A stretch of 64,000 nucleotides of DNA from JBGSMF01 sp964651475. Lineage in GTDB: Bacteria > Chloroflexota > Anaerolineae > Fen-1058. Position 1 is the stretch's first letter. The number at the start of each line of letters is the position of its first letter. Under the pieces are notes generated by a model. The model ran no database searches, was not told the origin of the DNA, and worked only from the letters and a program-made list of their open reading frames with translations. Location: assembly GCA_964651475.1 (NCBI GenBank), contig CAZYXV010000007.1, positions 1-64,000 on the forward strand, read 5' to 3'. This document shows positions 9,122 through 16,815 of the stretch, one piece after another. A program made the position numbers and the translations under genes.

Positions 9122-11335
9122 ATGGATCAGCTATGGATTGTCCTTATCGTGCTGGCTGTGGTCGTCGTTGCGGCTGCCGCCTATGCGTGGAGACGCCGGC
9201 AGACACCTCCGGCCTCTCAACCTCCCCAACCTGTTCAGGCAGAGTTGGCCCAGGCAGAACAGGCCCAGGCGGAAGCAGCTCAGCCAGAGCCAATTCCTCT
9301 GGAACCCCCTAAACCCGAAGTGGTGCTGCCCGGCGTCGTCCCGCCCGTCGCGCCGGCGGAGGCCCCGGCCCAACAATTCCTGGAACTCACCACCTCCGAA
9401 AACAAGCAAGTGCGTTTTCCAATTGCCAAGACCTTTACCACGCTTGGCCGCGCGCCCGATAATGACATCGTGGTGGACGAGCGATTTCCTGGTTACGAGA
9501 CGGTGAACGATCACCACGCGCGCGTAGAGATGCGGGGCGAGTTGGTTATTATCGAAGATCTCAAGAGCGCGACGGGGTTGTTTGTTAACGACCGGCGCAC
9601 CGGCAAAAACTTGCTGCGCAACGGCTGGCGGGCCGGCCTGGGCAACATGGAGTTGACCTTCAGGACGGTGGGGCTGGGCACCGCGCCTTTGAACTTGTCC
9701 GAGGCCAACCTGGCAATGATGAGGGGTGAACAGCCCGAGCCGCGCCAGGCCGTGGACGAGTTTGTGGCTTTGCCCGAAGGCGCGCTGATTGGCGAGCGAT
9801 ACCTCGTCATCGAGGTTCGCAACGAGTCGCCGCACCTCAACCTGTACATCGCCGAAAACCTCGCTCCCGTCCGGCAATGTGTGCAATGCGGCTACGAAGA
9901 AAATCCCCTCGACCGTTTTACGTGCCTCAATTGCAGCGCCTCGCTAGACACGGCCATGCCGTACTACCCGCACTATCAAATCAAAGAAACGGACCAGCCC
10001 GGCGAGCTGGAGGCCGAATCGCAGTTGGCGGGGTTGATGCACCCGGCGGCATTATTGCCGCACGGGACCCTGGAAGAAACTCCTTACGGCAGCGTGCAGC
10101 GTTATTACCTGGTGGGGCCGGATGCGCCCCGCTGGCTGGCGGCCACCGCTCACGTTCCGCAAAAGGTAACGGACGTGCTGGCGTGGGGAGAGCAGTTGGC
10201 CGAAGGGCTGGCCTACCTTCATCAGAATAACGTGGCGCTGGGCGCCATAGACGCCTGGCGCGTGGCCTTGGATGGCCCGCGGGCGCGTTGGGCAGATTTC
10301 GCGGCGTGCGAATACGTGGCCGACAACGAGCGCACCGAGCGCTTTGCCGGAGAAGTGGCGGGGCTGGCAGGAGTCTTGTATTACTTGCTGACCGGCCAAC
10401 GCGAGTATGCGCCTCAACCGACGGCAGCGCTGCCGCCGCCAGTGCAGGCCCTGTTTGATCGCGCACTGAACCTCAAGGGCTTTCAGGGCGCGCAAGAGTT
10501 TGTGGCGGCGCTTCAGGCCGTATCGGTAGAGGTGCGCCGGCCGTCGAGCATGGATCTGAGCGTTGGGCGCTGCAGCGACGTGGGCCGGGTGCGCCAGTTG
10601 AACGAGGATAGCGTGCTGACGCTAGAGCTGACCCGCATCCGCCGCTCAATCAGCGAACCATTAGGACTATACGCTGTGGCGGACGGCATGGGCGGGCACG
10701 CCGCCGGCGACGTAGCCAGCGCACTGACGATTGACACGCTGGCGCGCAAGGCCGTGTGTGAACTGTGGGCGGATTATCTGACCGAGTCCGACATTCCGCT
10801 CGATATTTGCAACTGGCTCAAGCAAGCCGTGCAAGAGGCCAACCAGGTCGTGTTCGGGCGGCGGCGCGCTTCAACCAGCGACATGGGGACGACGCTGGTG
10901 GCGGCTTTGGTGAACTGCGCCAAGGCTTCGGCCACCATCGCCCACGCTGGCGATAGCCGGGCGTATCTCATCAACGCAGAAAGCATCCGGCAGGTGACGA
11001 CGGATCACTCCCTGGTGCAGCGATTGGTGCAACTGGGTCAATTAACGCCGCTAGAAGCGCGCTCGCACCCACAGCGGAATGTGATTTACAGGAATCTGGG
11101 AGACAAGCCGCGCGTCGAACCTGACGTGACGGAGGTTAAGCTGAATGTCAATGACAGGCTCTTGTTGTGTTCGGATGGGTTGAATGGGATGATCCCGGAC
11201 GAGAAAATCCACGCGATTGTGATGTCGGCCGTGTCGCCGCAGGCGGCGTGCCATCAACTGGTCGAGGCGGCCAACCGGGCCGGGGGCGAGGATAACATCA
11301 GCGTGATCATAGTCCAGGTTGAGGCGTTGGGATAA
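9122..11335 (+). CDS. Membrane-anchored FHA - zinc ribbon/pseudokinase - PP2C phosphatase fusion
   Basis: 737 residues. One N-terminal TM helix (about 5-24) and an A/P/E/Q-rich linker (about 28-85) lead to an FHA domain (about 86-190; GRAPDNDIV and NDHHARV phosphothreonine-binding signature). A kinase-like region follows (about 225-470). It opens with a kinase N-lobe-like ERYLVIEV strand and is interrupted by a C-x2-C...C-x2-C zinc ribbon (C253, C256, C268, C271). The catalytic loop is degenerate (GAID where HRD is expected) and the DFG position reads DFA, so it is probably a pseudokinase. The C-terminal third (about 478-737) is an intact PP2C phosphatase with DGMGG (521-525), HAGDSRAYL, CSDG and GGEDN metal-binding motifs. 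It should dephosphorylate Ser/Thr-phosphoproteins, with the FHA domain and pseudokinase as targeting modules. RBS GGAGG precedes ATG. Followed 5 bp later by a membrane protein. Confidence 0.85.
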   Translation: MDQLWIVLIVLAVVVVAAAAYAWRRRQTPPASQPPQPVQAELAQAEQAQAEAAQPEPIPLEPPKPEVVLPGVVPPVAPAEAPAQQFLELTTSENKQVRFPIAKTFTTLGRAPDNDIVVDERFPGYETVNDHHARVEMRGELVIIEDLKSATGLFVNDRRTGKNLLRNGWRAGLGNMELTFRTVGLGTAPLNLSEANLAMMRGEQPEPRQAVDEFVALPEGALIGERYLVIEVRNESPHLNLYIAENLAPVRQCVQCGYEENPLDRFTCLNCSASLDTAMPYYPHYQIKETDQPGELEAESQLAGLMHPAALLPHGTLEETPYGSVQRYYLVGPDAPRWLAATAHVPQKVTDVLAWGEQLAEGLAYLHQNNVALGAIDAWRVALDGPRARWADFAACEYVADNERTERFAGEVAGLAGVLYYLLTGQREYAPQPTAALPPPVQALFDRALNLKGFQGAQEFVAALQAVSVEVRRPSSMDLSVGRCSDVGRVRQLNEDSVLTLELTRIRRSISEPLGLYAVADGMGGHAAGDVASALTIDTLARKAVCELWADYLTESDIPLDICNWLKQAVQEANQVVFGRRRASTSDMGTTLVAALVNCAKASATIAHAGDSRAYLINAESIRQVTTDHSLVQRLVQLGQLTPLEARSHPQRNVIYRNLGDKPRVEPDVTEVKLNVNDRLLLCSDGLNGMIPDEKIHAIVMSAVSPQAACHQLVEAANRAGGEDNISVIIVQVEALG

Positions 11336-11340
11336 ACTGG

Positions 11341-11757
11341 ATGAACAAGCCGGCGCACTATCGCATCAGGCGCTTTGAAGCCATGACCAGCGCCAAGTTT
11401 GGCTGCACGGGCGGCGCGCTGACGGCGCTGCCGTTCGGCCTGATCGGCGGCTGGTTCCTGCGGCTGGTATTGGGCGCGGCCCGGCATTTGATGGAAGGTT
11501 GGCAGCAGGCGCCGCTCGATCTCGGCGTGACGCAGACCTCGCTCGACGTGGTGACGCTGTTGAAATTGAACGAGTGGCTGGCCCGCGTGCGCTTTCTGGA
11601 CGAGGCCTGGTGGCTGGTGATTTGCGGCGTCACGTTGACGGCGATGGTGTTGTTGGGATCAATTGGCGGATTGTTGGGCATCTTGGGCGCGTGGGTCTAT
11701 AATATAGTGGCTGCATTTTCGGGCGGCCTGTCCATTGACGTAGAACGGCTAGAGTAG
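11341..11757 (+). CDS. Small integral membrane protein of unknown function
   Basis: 138 residues with hydrophobic helices at about 24-46 (ALTALPFGLIGGWFLRLVLGA) and about 89-128 (two adjacent spans). The Lys/Arg-rich N-terminus suggests a cytoplasmic start. I recognise no family. It begins 5 bp after the FHA/PP2C stop codon, so it is almost certainly co-transcribed with that gene and may be its membrane partner. Confidence 0.65.
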   Translation: MNKPAHYRIRRFEAMTSAKFGCTGGALTALPFGLIGGWFLRLVLGAARHLMEGWQQAPLDLGVTQTSLDVVTLLKLNEWLARVRFLDEAWWLVICGVTLTAMVLLGSIGGLLGILGAWVYNIVAAFSGGLSIDVERLE

Positions 11758-11760
11758 TAT

Positions 11761-11789
11761 TTGACATCTGGCTGGAAGTGTGGTATCTT
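11761..11789 (+). promoter_or_regulatory. Strong sigma-70-type promoter for cold-shock gene leader
   Basis: TTGACA at 11761-11766, a 17-nt spacer, and TATCTT at 11784-11789, with TG two bases before the -10. It starts immediately after the stop codon of the preceding gene. Transcription would begin near 11796, about 195 nt before the cold-shock start codon. Confidence 0.65.
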
Positions 11790-11833
11790 GTAGCCCGCAA
11801 TTTTGTACGGCTTGTGTGTGAGAAACATCAAAT

Positions 11834-11878
11834 AGACCGCCAGCCCCCGTCTCACCTGCCTGGCGGTTTATTTATTCA
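11834..11878 (+). terminator. Hairpin with U-rich tail in the cold-shock leader
   Basis: ACCGCCAG (11836-11843) pairs with CTGGCGGT (11860-11867), extendable by wobble to about 10 bp, and is followed by TTTATTTATT. It lies between the promoter at 11761 and the cold-shock start codon. It can therefore act as an attenuator for that gene, as the 3' end of a short RNA of about 80 nt, or as a terminator of the upstream operon. Confidence 0.55.
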
Positions 11879-11989
11879 TAGTATGGGTATACGGCCTGTT
11901 CCGTGAGGTAATCGGGTCGGTTGTTTATCTCGGCGGGAAATTTACAGGCTTGGCCAAATTGTACGAACATTAGGAGGTATTTAAGCACA

Positions 11990-12238
11990 ATGTTAGAAGA
12001 AACACGCACTATGGGTACTGTTCGCTGGTTTAGCCGCGTCAAGGGATACGGCTTTATTCAGCCCGATGGGCAAGAAAAGGACGTATTTGTTCACTTTTCG
12101 GCCATCATTGGCGAGGGCTATCGCAACCTGCATCAAGGCCAACGTGTGGAATTTGTCATCGAATCCACAGACAAAGGCCCGCAGGCTGTCCAGGTCGTCG
12201 GCCTGGCCGGCGAGTCACCCAACGGTCAGAACGACTAG
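11990..12238 (+). CDS. Cold-shock domain protein
   Basis: 82 residues if translation starts at ATG 11990 (AGGAGG about 12 nt upstream); a start at the internal MGTVRWF is possible. The single CSD has both RNA-binding motifs: KGYGFI (RNP1) and VFVHFSAI (RNP2). Length and motif order match CspA-type single-strand RNA/DNA-binding proteins that melt mRNA structure. A 14-residue insertion-like segment (IIGEGYRNLHQGQR) is normal for the family. The gene has a long structured 5' leader, a usual feature of cold-shock genes, and its own strong terminator downstream. Confidence 0.93.
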   Translation: MLEETRTMGTVRWFSRVKGYGFIQPDGQEKDVFVHFSAIIGEGYRNLHQGQRVEFVIESTDKGPQAVQVVGLAGESPNGQND

Positions 12239-12258
12239 TCGCCCTGACACAATCAAAT

Positions 12259-12288
12259 CAAAACCCCGGCAGCTGCCGGGGTTTTTAA
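12259..12288 (+). terminator. Rho-independent terminator after cold-shock gene
   Basis: A perfect stem, AAAACCCCGGCAG/CTGCCGGGGTTTT, is followed by a T run ending near 12286. It lies 20 bp after the cold-shock stop codon. Confidence 0.9.
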
Positions 12289-12480
12289 TTTAGGGGACGC
12301 GCCGATGGTCCGCGTCTCAAAACCCGCAGGCAGGCATCGGGATGCGGCCGTTATAGGGGTCTAGAGACAGACGCCAGACAATGCGAGCGTATAGTGTGTG
12401 ACGCTCTCAGACAACTTGTTGGCAGGTGATAGGGCTTGTGGTATCATATACCCAGTGCCTATCAGAAAGGGTGCTACACT

Positions 12481-13182
12481 ATGTTCAAAACATTGCGCCG
12501 CGATATTCAATCCGTGTTCGATCGCGACCCGGCCGCGCGCGGCACGCTGGAGGTTTTGTTATGCTACCCCGGCCTGCACGCCGTGTGGGGACATCGCCTG
12601 TCGCATTGGTTGTGGACGCATCATCTCAAGCTGCTGGGGCGGTGGGTGTCACAAATCACGCGCGGGCTGACGGGGATCGAGATTCATCCTGGCGCGACGC
12701 TCGGCGCGGGTTTCTTTATTGATCACGGCATGGGGGTCGTCATTGGCGAGACGGCCGAGATTGGCGCCAACGTCACCTTGTATCACGGCGTCACACTGGG
12801 GGGCACCAGCTTGAATAAAGGCAAGCGGCACCCCACCCTGGAAGATGACGTAGTGGTGGGAGCCGGCGCCAAAGTGCTGGGTGCGATCACCATCGGCGCA
12901 GGCAGCCGCATTGGCGCAAATGCCGTGGTGGTCAAACCAGTGCCGCCCAACTCGGTAGTGGTGGGCGTGCCAGGGCAAGTGGTGGTGCGCAGCAAGCCAC
13001 GCGAAACCACCACGCCACCGGACCTGAATCACACTACCTTGCCAGACATGATTGGCGCGTCGGTTATTTCGTTGATGGCGCGCGTAGAAGCGTTGGAGCG
13101 GCGCATCGTTGATCTGCATCCGCCTGAACCATCGCCGGACGCGCCCGAACAAGATGCGCGGCACAGAAACCCGTCAACCTAG
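12481..13182 (+). CDS. cysE: Serine O-acetyltransferase
   Basis: 233 residues from ATG 12481 (AAAGG about 9 nt upstream). The N-terminal helical part (RDIQSVFDRDPAARG, HRLSHWLW) and the left-handed beta-helix of hexapeptide repeats (GIEIHPGATLGAGFFIDHG, GVVIGETAEIG, TLYHGVTLGG, RHPTLEDDVVVGAGAKVLG) are typical of CysE. The catalytic-type His in FIDHG and in LYHGVTLGG are present. It acetylates L-serine with acetyl-CoA to feed cysteine synthesis. The C-terminal tail (about 185-233) adds a helical segment and a polar end. This differs from the feedback-sensing tail of E. coli CysE and is usual in the short bacterial forms. No cysK is adjacent. A TGTGGTATCAT extended -10-like element lies at 12438-12447. 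Confidence 0.92.
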   Translation: MFKTLRRDIQSVFDRDPAARGTLEVLLCYPGLHAVWGHRLSHWLWTHHLKLLGRWVSQITRGLTGIEIHPGATLGAGFFIDHGMGVVIGETAEIGANVTLYHGVTLGGTSLNKGKRHPTLEDDVVVGAGAKVLGAITIGAGSRIGANAVVVKPVPPNSVVVGVPGQVVVRSKPRETTTPPDLNHTTLPDMIGASVISLMARVEALERRIVDLHPPEPSPDAPEQDARHRNPST

Positions 13183-13247
13183 CAAGCTGTCGGAGGACCC
13201 CGCTCAGGCCGCCGTCCCGGCGCGTGGAGCGCCTCTCCTACAAGCTT

Positions 13248-14324
13248 CTAGCACTCCTCGACAAAATACATCCGCATGGTGCCCTTGCCTTTGACGGCGG
13301 CGGGTCCCCTTTCGAGCAAACGAAACTGCTCCCCGACCAGGCGGCAGGTTGACTCGGAGACATTGATCCGCATAGGCTCCGACAAGGTTTGCATTCTCGC
13401 CGCGGTGTTGATGGTGTCGCCGAATACATCGTAGATGTACTTTTTGATACCCACGACGCCACCCACCACCGGCCCAGAGTGAAGGCCAATGCGGACGCGC
13501 CACTGAAGCGCCGCGCTTTTGTTGCGCGCCTCAAGATATTTAATGACCTCAATAGCCGATTGGATGATATGCCGGGCATGTTGATCATTTTCTTCCGGCA
13601 TGCCGCACACCGCCAGATAAGCGTCCCCCACCGTCTTGATGCGCTCGCACTCGTTCTCTTCCACAATGTTGTCAAAAGCCGTGAACATTTCGTTCAACTC
13701 GCCGATCAAGACAACCGGATCAAGCCCCGCAGATACATCGGTAAAATCAACGATATCCAAAAACAGCGCAGTGACGTTTTCAAACGTGCGCGGCGTGGTT
13801 GCACCGGTTTCTTTCAGGTCATTCGCCACGCTTGCCGGTAAAATGTTGAGCAGCAGTCTATCTGACTTGAGTTTTTCTCGTTCCAGCTCTTCCGCATAGT
13901 GGCGCAATTGGATGTTTTTTTCTTCGAGGTTCTTTTGCAAGGCGCGCAGGGACAGGTGAGTTCTAACCCGCGCCAGCACTTCCTCGAGCCGGAACGGCTT
14001 GGTAATGTAATCCACGCCGCCCGCCACAAAGGCATTGACCTTGTCTTCCGTAGCTTCCAGGGCGCTGATAAAGATAATGGGGATATCGCGCGTGGCGCCG
14101 TCGGCCTTGAGGCGCTGGCACACCTGGTAACCGTCCATTTCGGGCATCATGATGTCGAGCAAAATCAAATCGGGCGGATTGGTTTGCACCAACTGGAGCG
14201 CCAATGCGCCGCTCGTGGCAACGCGGATTTTGTATCCATGCTGTCCCAACATCTGCGAAAGCAAGCGCAGGTTAAAGTTAGTGTCGTCCACAATAAGGAT
14301 GTTGGTTTCTTTTTGCTCGGACAT
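13248..14324 (-). CDS. Receiver domain - class III adenylate cyclase
   Basis: 358 residues. A CheY-like receiver (about 8-125) has the acidic pair DD (13-14), the phospho-acceptor D57 in LILLDIMMP and the conserved Lys in TKPF. A coiled segment (about 130-170) leads to a class III cyclase domain (about 185-358). The cyclase has metal aspartates in LFLDIVDFT and TVGDAY, the adenine-specifying Lys in ERIKTVGD, Asp in YDVFGD, and the N/R pair in INTAARM. It should therefore make cAMP in response to phosphorylation by an unlinked histidine kinase. ATG 14324 has GGAGG 6 nt upstream; an in-frame TTG at 14390 lacks one. It lies 69 nt downstream of the EAD-NUDIX gene on the same strand and could be the last gene of that operon. 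Confidence 0.9.
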   Translation of the reverse strand: MSEQKETNILIVDDTNFNLRLLSQMLGQHGYKIRVATSGALALQLVQTNPPDLILLDIMMPEMDGYQVCQRLKADGATRDIPIIFISALEATEDKVNAFVAGGVDYITKPFRLEEVLARVRTHLSLRALQKNLEEKNIQLRHYAEELEREKLKSDRLLLNILPASVANDLKETGATTPRTFENVTALFLDIVDFTDVSAGLDPVVLIGELNEMFTAFDNIVEENECERIKTVGDAYLAVCGMPEENDQHARHIIQSAIEVIKYLEARNKSAALQWRVRIGLHSGPVVGGVVGIKKYIYDVFGDTINTAARMQTLSEPMRINVSESTCRLVGEQFRLLERGPAAVKGKGTMRMYFVEEC

Positions 14325-14393
14325 GTTGTCCTCCTGCCGCCACCATCTAGCGGCATGGCGTGGCTTGGGCTCCAGCTTGCCCGATTTCAACTA

Positions 14394-15770
14394 TTATATC
14401 TCATTACGGCGAGAAATGGCATCTGCTCCAGCCTGAGTTGGGCAAATGCTTTGATACCAAAGCACGAGGTTGGTTAACAAAGGTATTGAAACCGGCCCAT
14501 CTCCCCCAGCTTGTATAGCCTCAATGAGCGACCAAAAGTGATTAGGAAAATTAGCCGCCTCCGACGTGCCGAGATTGGCGCTGGCATACGGTCCAAAGAA
14601 GACGGCCTTACATTCACCTTCTTTTTCTCTCGGGATACGCGACAAGATCACGTCAACAGAAAGATTCACATCGAGCGCGTAGAACATTTCGGGTGTGCCA
14701 CCCCGGATCAACTCGCGCGTCAATCCGACAAAACGGCGGACTGCGACTTCTCCATATTTGATTCCAAGCTCCTCGGCCATCTCGCGGAGGGTGTCAAGAT
14801 CTGCAAGCCGTCCCCCTTCTTTGACAGCATGCGCTATGTCAATTTTATCAACCGTGCCTGAGAAGCCTGAACATAATTCTCCGGGTCTAATCAGTACATT
14901 ATCGCCGCGTTTCTGTATGATCAGGTGCCCGTCATTCGAGAATAACAGGCCATTTATTCCGGTGGCATTTGCCAGTTTGCTATTTTGCAGCGATTCCAAG
15001 CGCCCGTTGACGGCCAACTGCTTACGTAAACTCCCTACCACTGGTAGAGGAGTATCAAGAGATAAATTGGTTTGTAGATAGTCAAAGTATGAGCTGCCTT
15101 GAAAGACAAGCTTACGATCATCAACAACCCAATCCAGCAGCCTGGCGTTCTCACCGTCAAAGAATATCTTTTTGACGCTGCCGTCCATATTTCGCCGGTA
15201 GAATTCAAGTCCGATTCTAACTGGAACTGGAGCTTGAAAGTCAGCGGGCTCCAATTCTACTCGAATTGAATTTTCGTCCCAGTTTTTAGTAGGGCTAATC
15301 ACTACCACTTGAGGCAAGAAAGAACGTTGCCCTCCCGGAGCAGTAACCCACAATACCGAGGGTTCATTTGTGTAGAGTGCCTGAAAAGGATAATTCCAAT
15401 CCAAAGGAAGGTTTTTGTGTCCCACAACATCAAGAACCATGTGATAAACGTCCGTACTAGATTTTCCAGCGCCCTGCACAAATGTTGAATCGTGACCGCA
15501 CGTAAACTCTAGTCCCAATTTTTTCCATAGATGCGGTTGCAAAGTTCCCCAATCAATGTCTGGACGTCGGTCATAGCCAATCTCTACAAGCTCCGCTGTG
15601 CGGTTGCGGCGATCAAGATACAAGATCAGCTCCCTGGCCTTATCTGCCTTCCCCGCACCCGGCAAATTATCATAATCAACACCCAAATAAAAGCAAAGCG
15701 TCCGCAACTCGCCTTCATTCATGCGCTCTTCAAGCGTTTGGTGGAGCTTGATTAAAAATTCCTTTTGCAT
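14394..15770 (-). CDS. EAD - NUDIX fusion protein (candidate effector)
   Basis: 458 residues. Residues 1-75 form a small helical domain with GELRTLCFYLGVDYDNLPG and GKADKARELI. This is the pattern of effector-associated domains (EAD) seen in NTP-dependent conflict systems. It is closely similar to the N-terminus of the WD40 protein at 43666-44904. Residues about 76-275 are a beta-rich region I do not recognise. Residues about 278-395 look like a NUDIX hydrolase: REMAEELGI (starting near 328) matches the core of the Nudix box, but the upstream Gly and Glu of the classical box are not clear. ATG 15770 has AAGGAT 5 nt upstream and lies inside the end of the preceding gene (41-bp overlap). Predicted role: cleavage of a nucleotide-linked molecule when recruited through the EAD. 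That is an inference. Confidence 0.75.
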   Translation of the reverse strand: MQKEFLIKLHQTLEERMNEGELRTLCFYLGVDYDNLPGAGKADKARELILYLDRRNRTAELVEIGYDRRPDIDWGTLQPHLWKKLGLEFTCGHDSTFVQGAGKSSTDVYHMVLDVVGHKNLPLDWNYPFQALYTNEPSVLWVTAPGGQRSFLPQVVVISPTKNWDENSIRVELEPADFQAPVPVRIGLEFYRRNMDGSVKKIFFDGENARLLDWVVDDRKLVFQGSSYFDYLQTNLSLDTPLPVVGSLRKQLAVNGRLESLQNSKLANATGINGLLFSNDGHLIIQKRGDNVLIRPGELCSGFSGTVDKIDIAHAVKEGGRLADLDTLREMAEELGIKYGEVAVRRFVGLTRELIRGGTPEMFYALDVNLSVDVILSRIPREKEGECKAVFFGPYASANLGTSEAANFPNHFWSLIEAIQAGGDGPVSIPLLTNLVLWYQSICPTQAGADAISRRNEI

Positions 15771-16815
15771 CGTTATCCTTTTGAAATTGCCCTTTATTTA
15801 CATCCGAGTGGCCTCGCCCAAGTGCGACCAGGTGAACAGCAAAAGACAGCGGCACCGTAACGGCCAACGTGGTTCCGTTTGAGGCGGCGCTGCTCATTCT
15901 TGCCAACTCGGGGAATGTTTGCTTGTGAGGCCCGCACGTCACCCGGCCAGCGTGGTCAATACTAAAGGGGGCGGTTGAAGTAGAGGTAGGAACACTATCG
16001 GCGCGATGCCACGTGGCGCCAAAAGCATCGGCCACGAGCAGCCAACGAGTGTTGCCATCCGTGACCACAAAATGCTCGCCGCTCGCGGCCACCGTGGGCG
16101 GCTGGAGAAACAAGCCCCCCAATCCCCGGAATGCCCCTACCCGCGCTACAAGCTTGAGCGCCTGTGTGTTTTGCGCCTGCGCCGGAAGCAGCCAGGGGTC
16201 CGCTTGCAGACGCGAGATGAGCGTTTCCGTATCCGGCATGTGGGCCACTCCTAATGCGGCGCAAGCGATGGCAGGCTCGAGCGTCTTGCACAATTCAAGC
16301 GCGCCTCGCCGATAGTGCGCCAATCCTGCCCGCCACGCGGCCACCTGGCCGGCCCTTAGCCAGGCCGCGCCATCGGCGCAAAGCGCGCTCAGGTGGAGCA
16401 TTGTTCTGAGCCACTCATCAGGCCGCGCGCCAGGCGTTATGGAAAGATTGTACAACGCGTTGGTGATGGACCCCGCGATGAGACGCGGCGCGGCGGCGAT
16501 ATAGCGCGGGACGCCGGGCAGCAATTCCTGCCAACCCTGGGCGACAAATGGATAGCGCGACTGGGGGCCAAGGAAACCCTGCCCAAGCAAATCAAGCGAT
16601 AGATCGTACAGGGCGTGAACAACCAGCCCGGTTTGATCAGGGCAGTGTTGATCTACAGCCTGGGCAATCGGCACAACGGTTGAGCGCAACAGGTCAGTGA
16701 ACGCCGCGGGGTCAAGTGATGGCCTGACGTGGCGCGCCTGGGCAAACCTGGCGTTAAAGGCGCTGCGGCCTGCCTTGAGCGTCTCGGCCAACCGGCCGGC
16801 GACTAGGACTTCCAT
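15730..16815 (-). CDS. MoxR-associated helical/beta-rich protein, possible bpX-type component
   Basis: 361 residues with no signal peptide or TM helix. The first about 225 residues are alpha-helical and rich in Ala/Leu. The last third is made of short strands with turns (GNTRWLLVADAFG, FSIDHAGRVTCG), resembling a few beta-propeller blades. Sequence alone does not name the family. Its position between a MoxR ATPase and an EAD effector suggests the propeller ('bpX') member of MoxR-vWA-beta-propeller ternary systems. ATG 16815 has AGGTGG 5 nt upstream and overlaps the ATPase gene by 13 bp; its own 3' end overlaps the EAD-NUDIX gene by 41 bp. This arrangement implies translational coupling of all three. 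Confidence 0.6.
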   Translation of the reverse strand: MEVLVAGRLAETLKAGRSAFNARFAQARHVRPSLDPAAFTDLLRSTVVPIAQAVDQHCPDQTGLVVHALYDLSLDLLGQGFLGPQSRYPFVAQGWQELLPGVPRYIAAAPRLIAGSITNALYNLSITPGARPDEWLRTMLHLSALCADGAAWLRAGQVAAWRAGLAHYRRGALELCKTLEPAIACAALGVAHMPDTETLISRLQADPWLLPAQAQNTQALKLVARVGAFRGLGGLFLQPPTVAASGEHFVVTDGNTRWLLVADAFGATWHRADSVPTSTSTAPFSIDHAGRVTCGPHKQTFPELARMSSAASNGTTLAVTVPLSFAVHLVALGRGHSDVNKGQFQKDNDAKGIFNQAPPNA

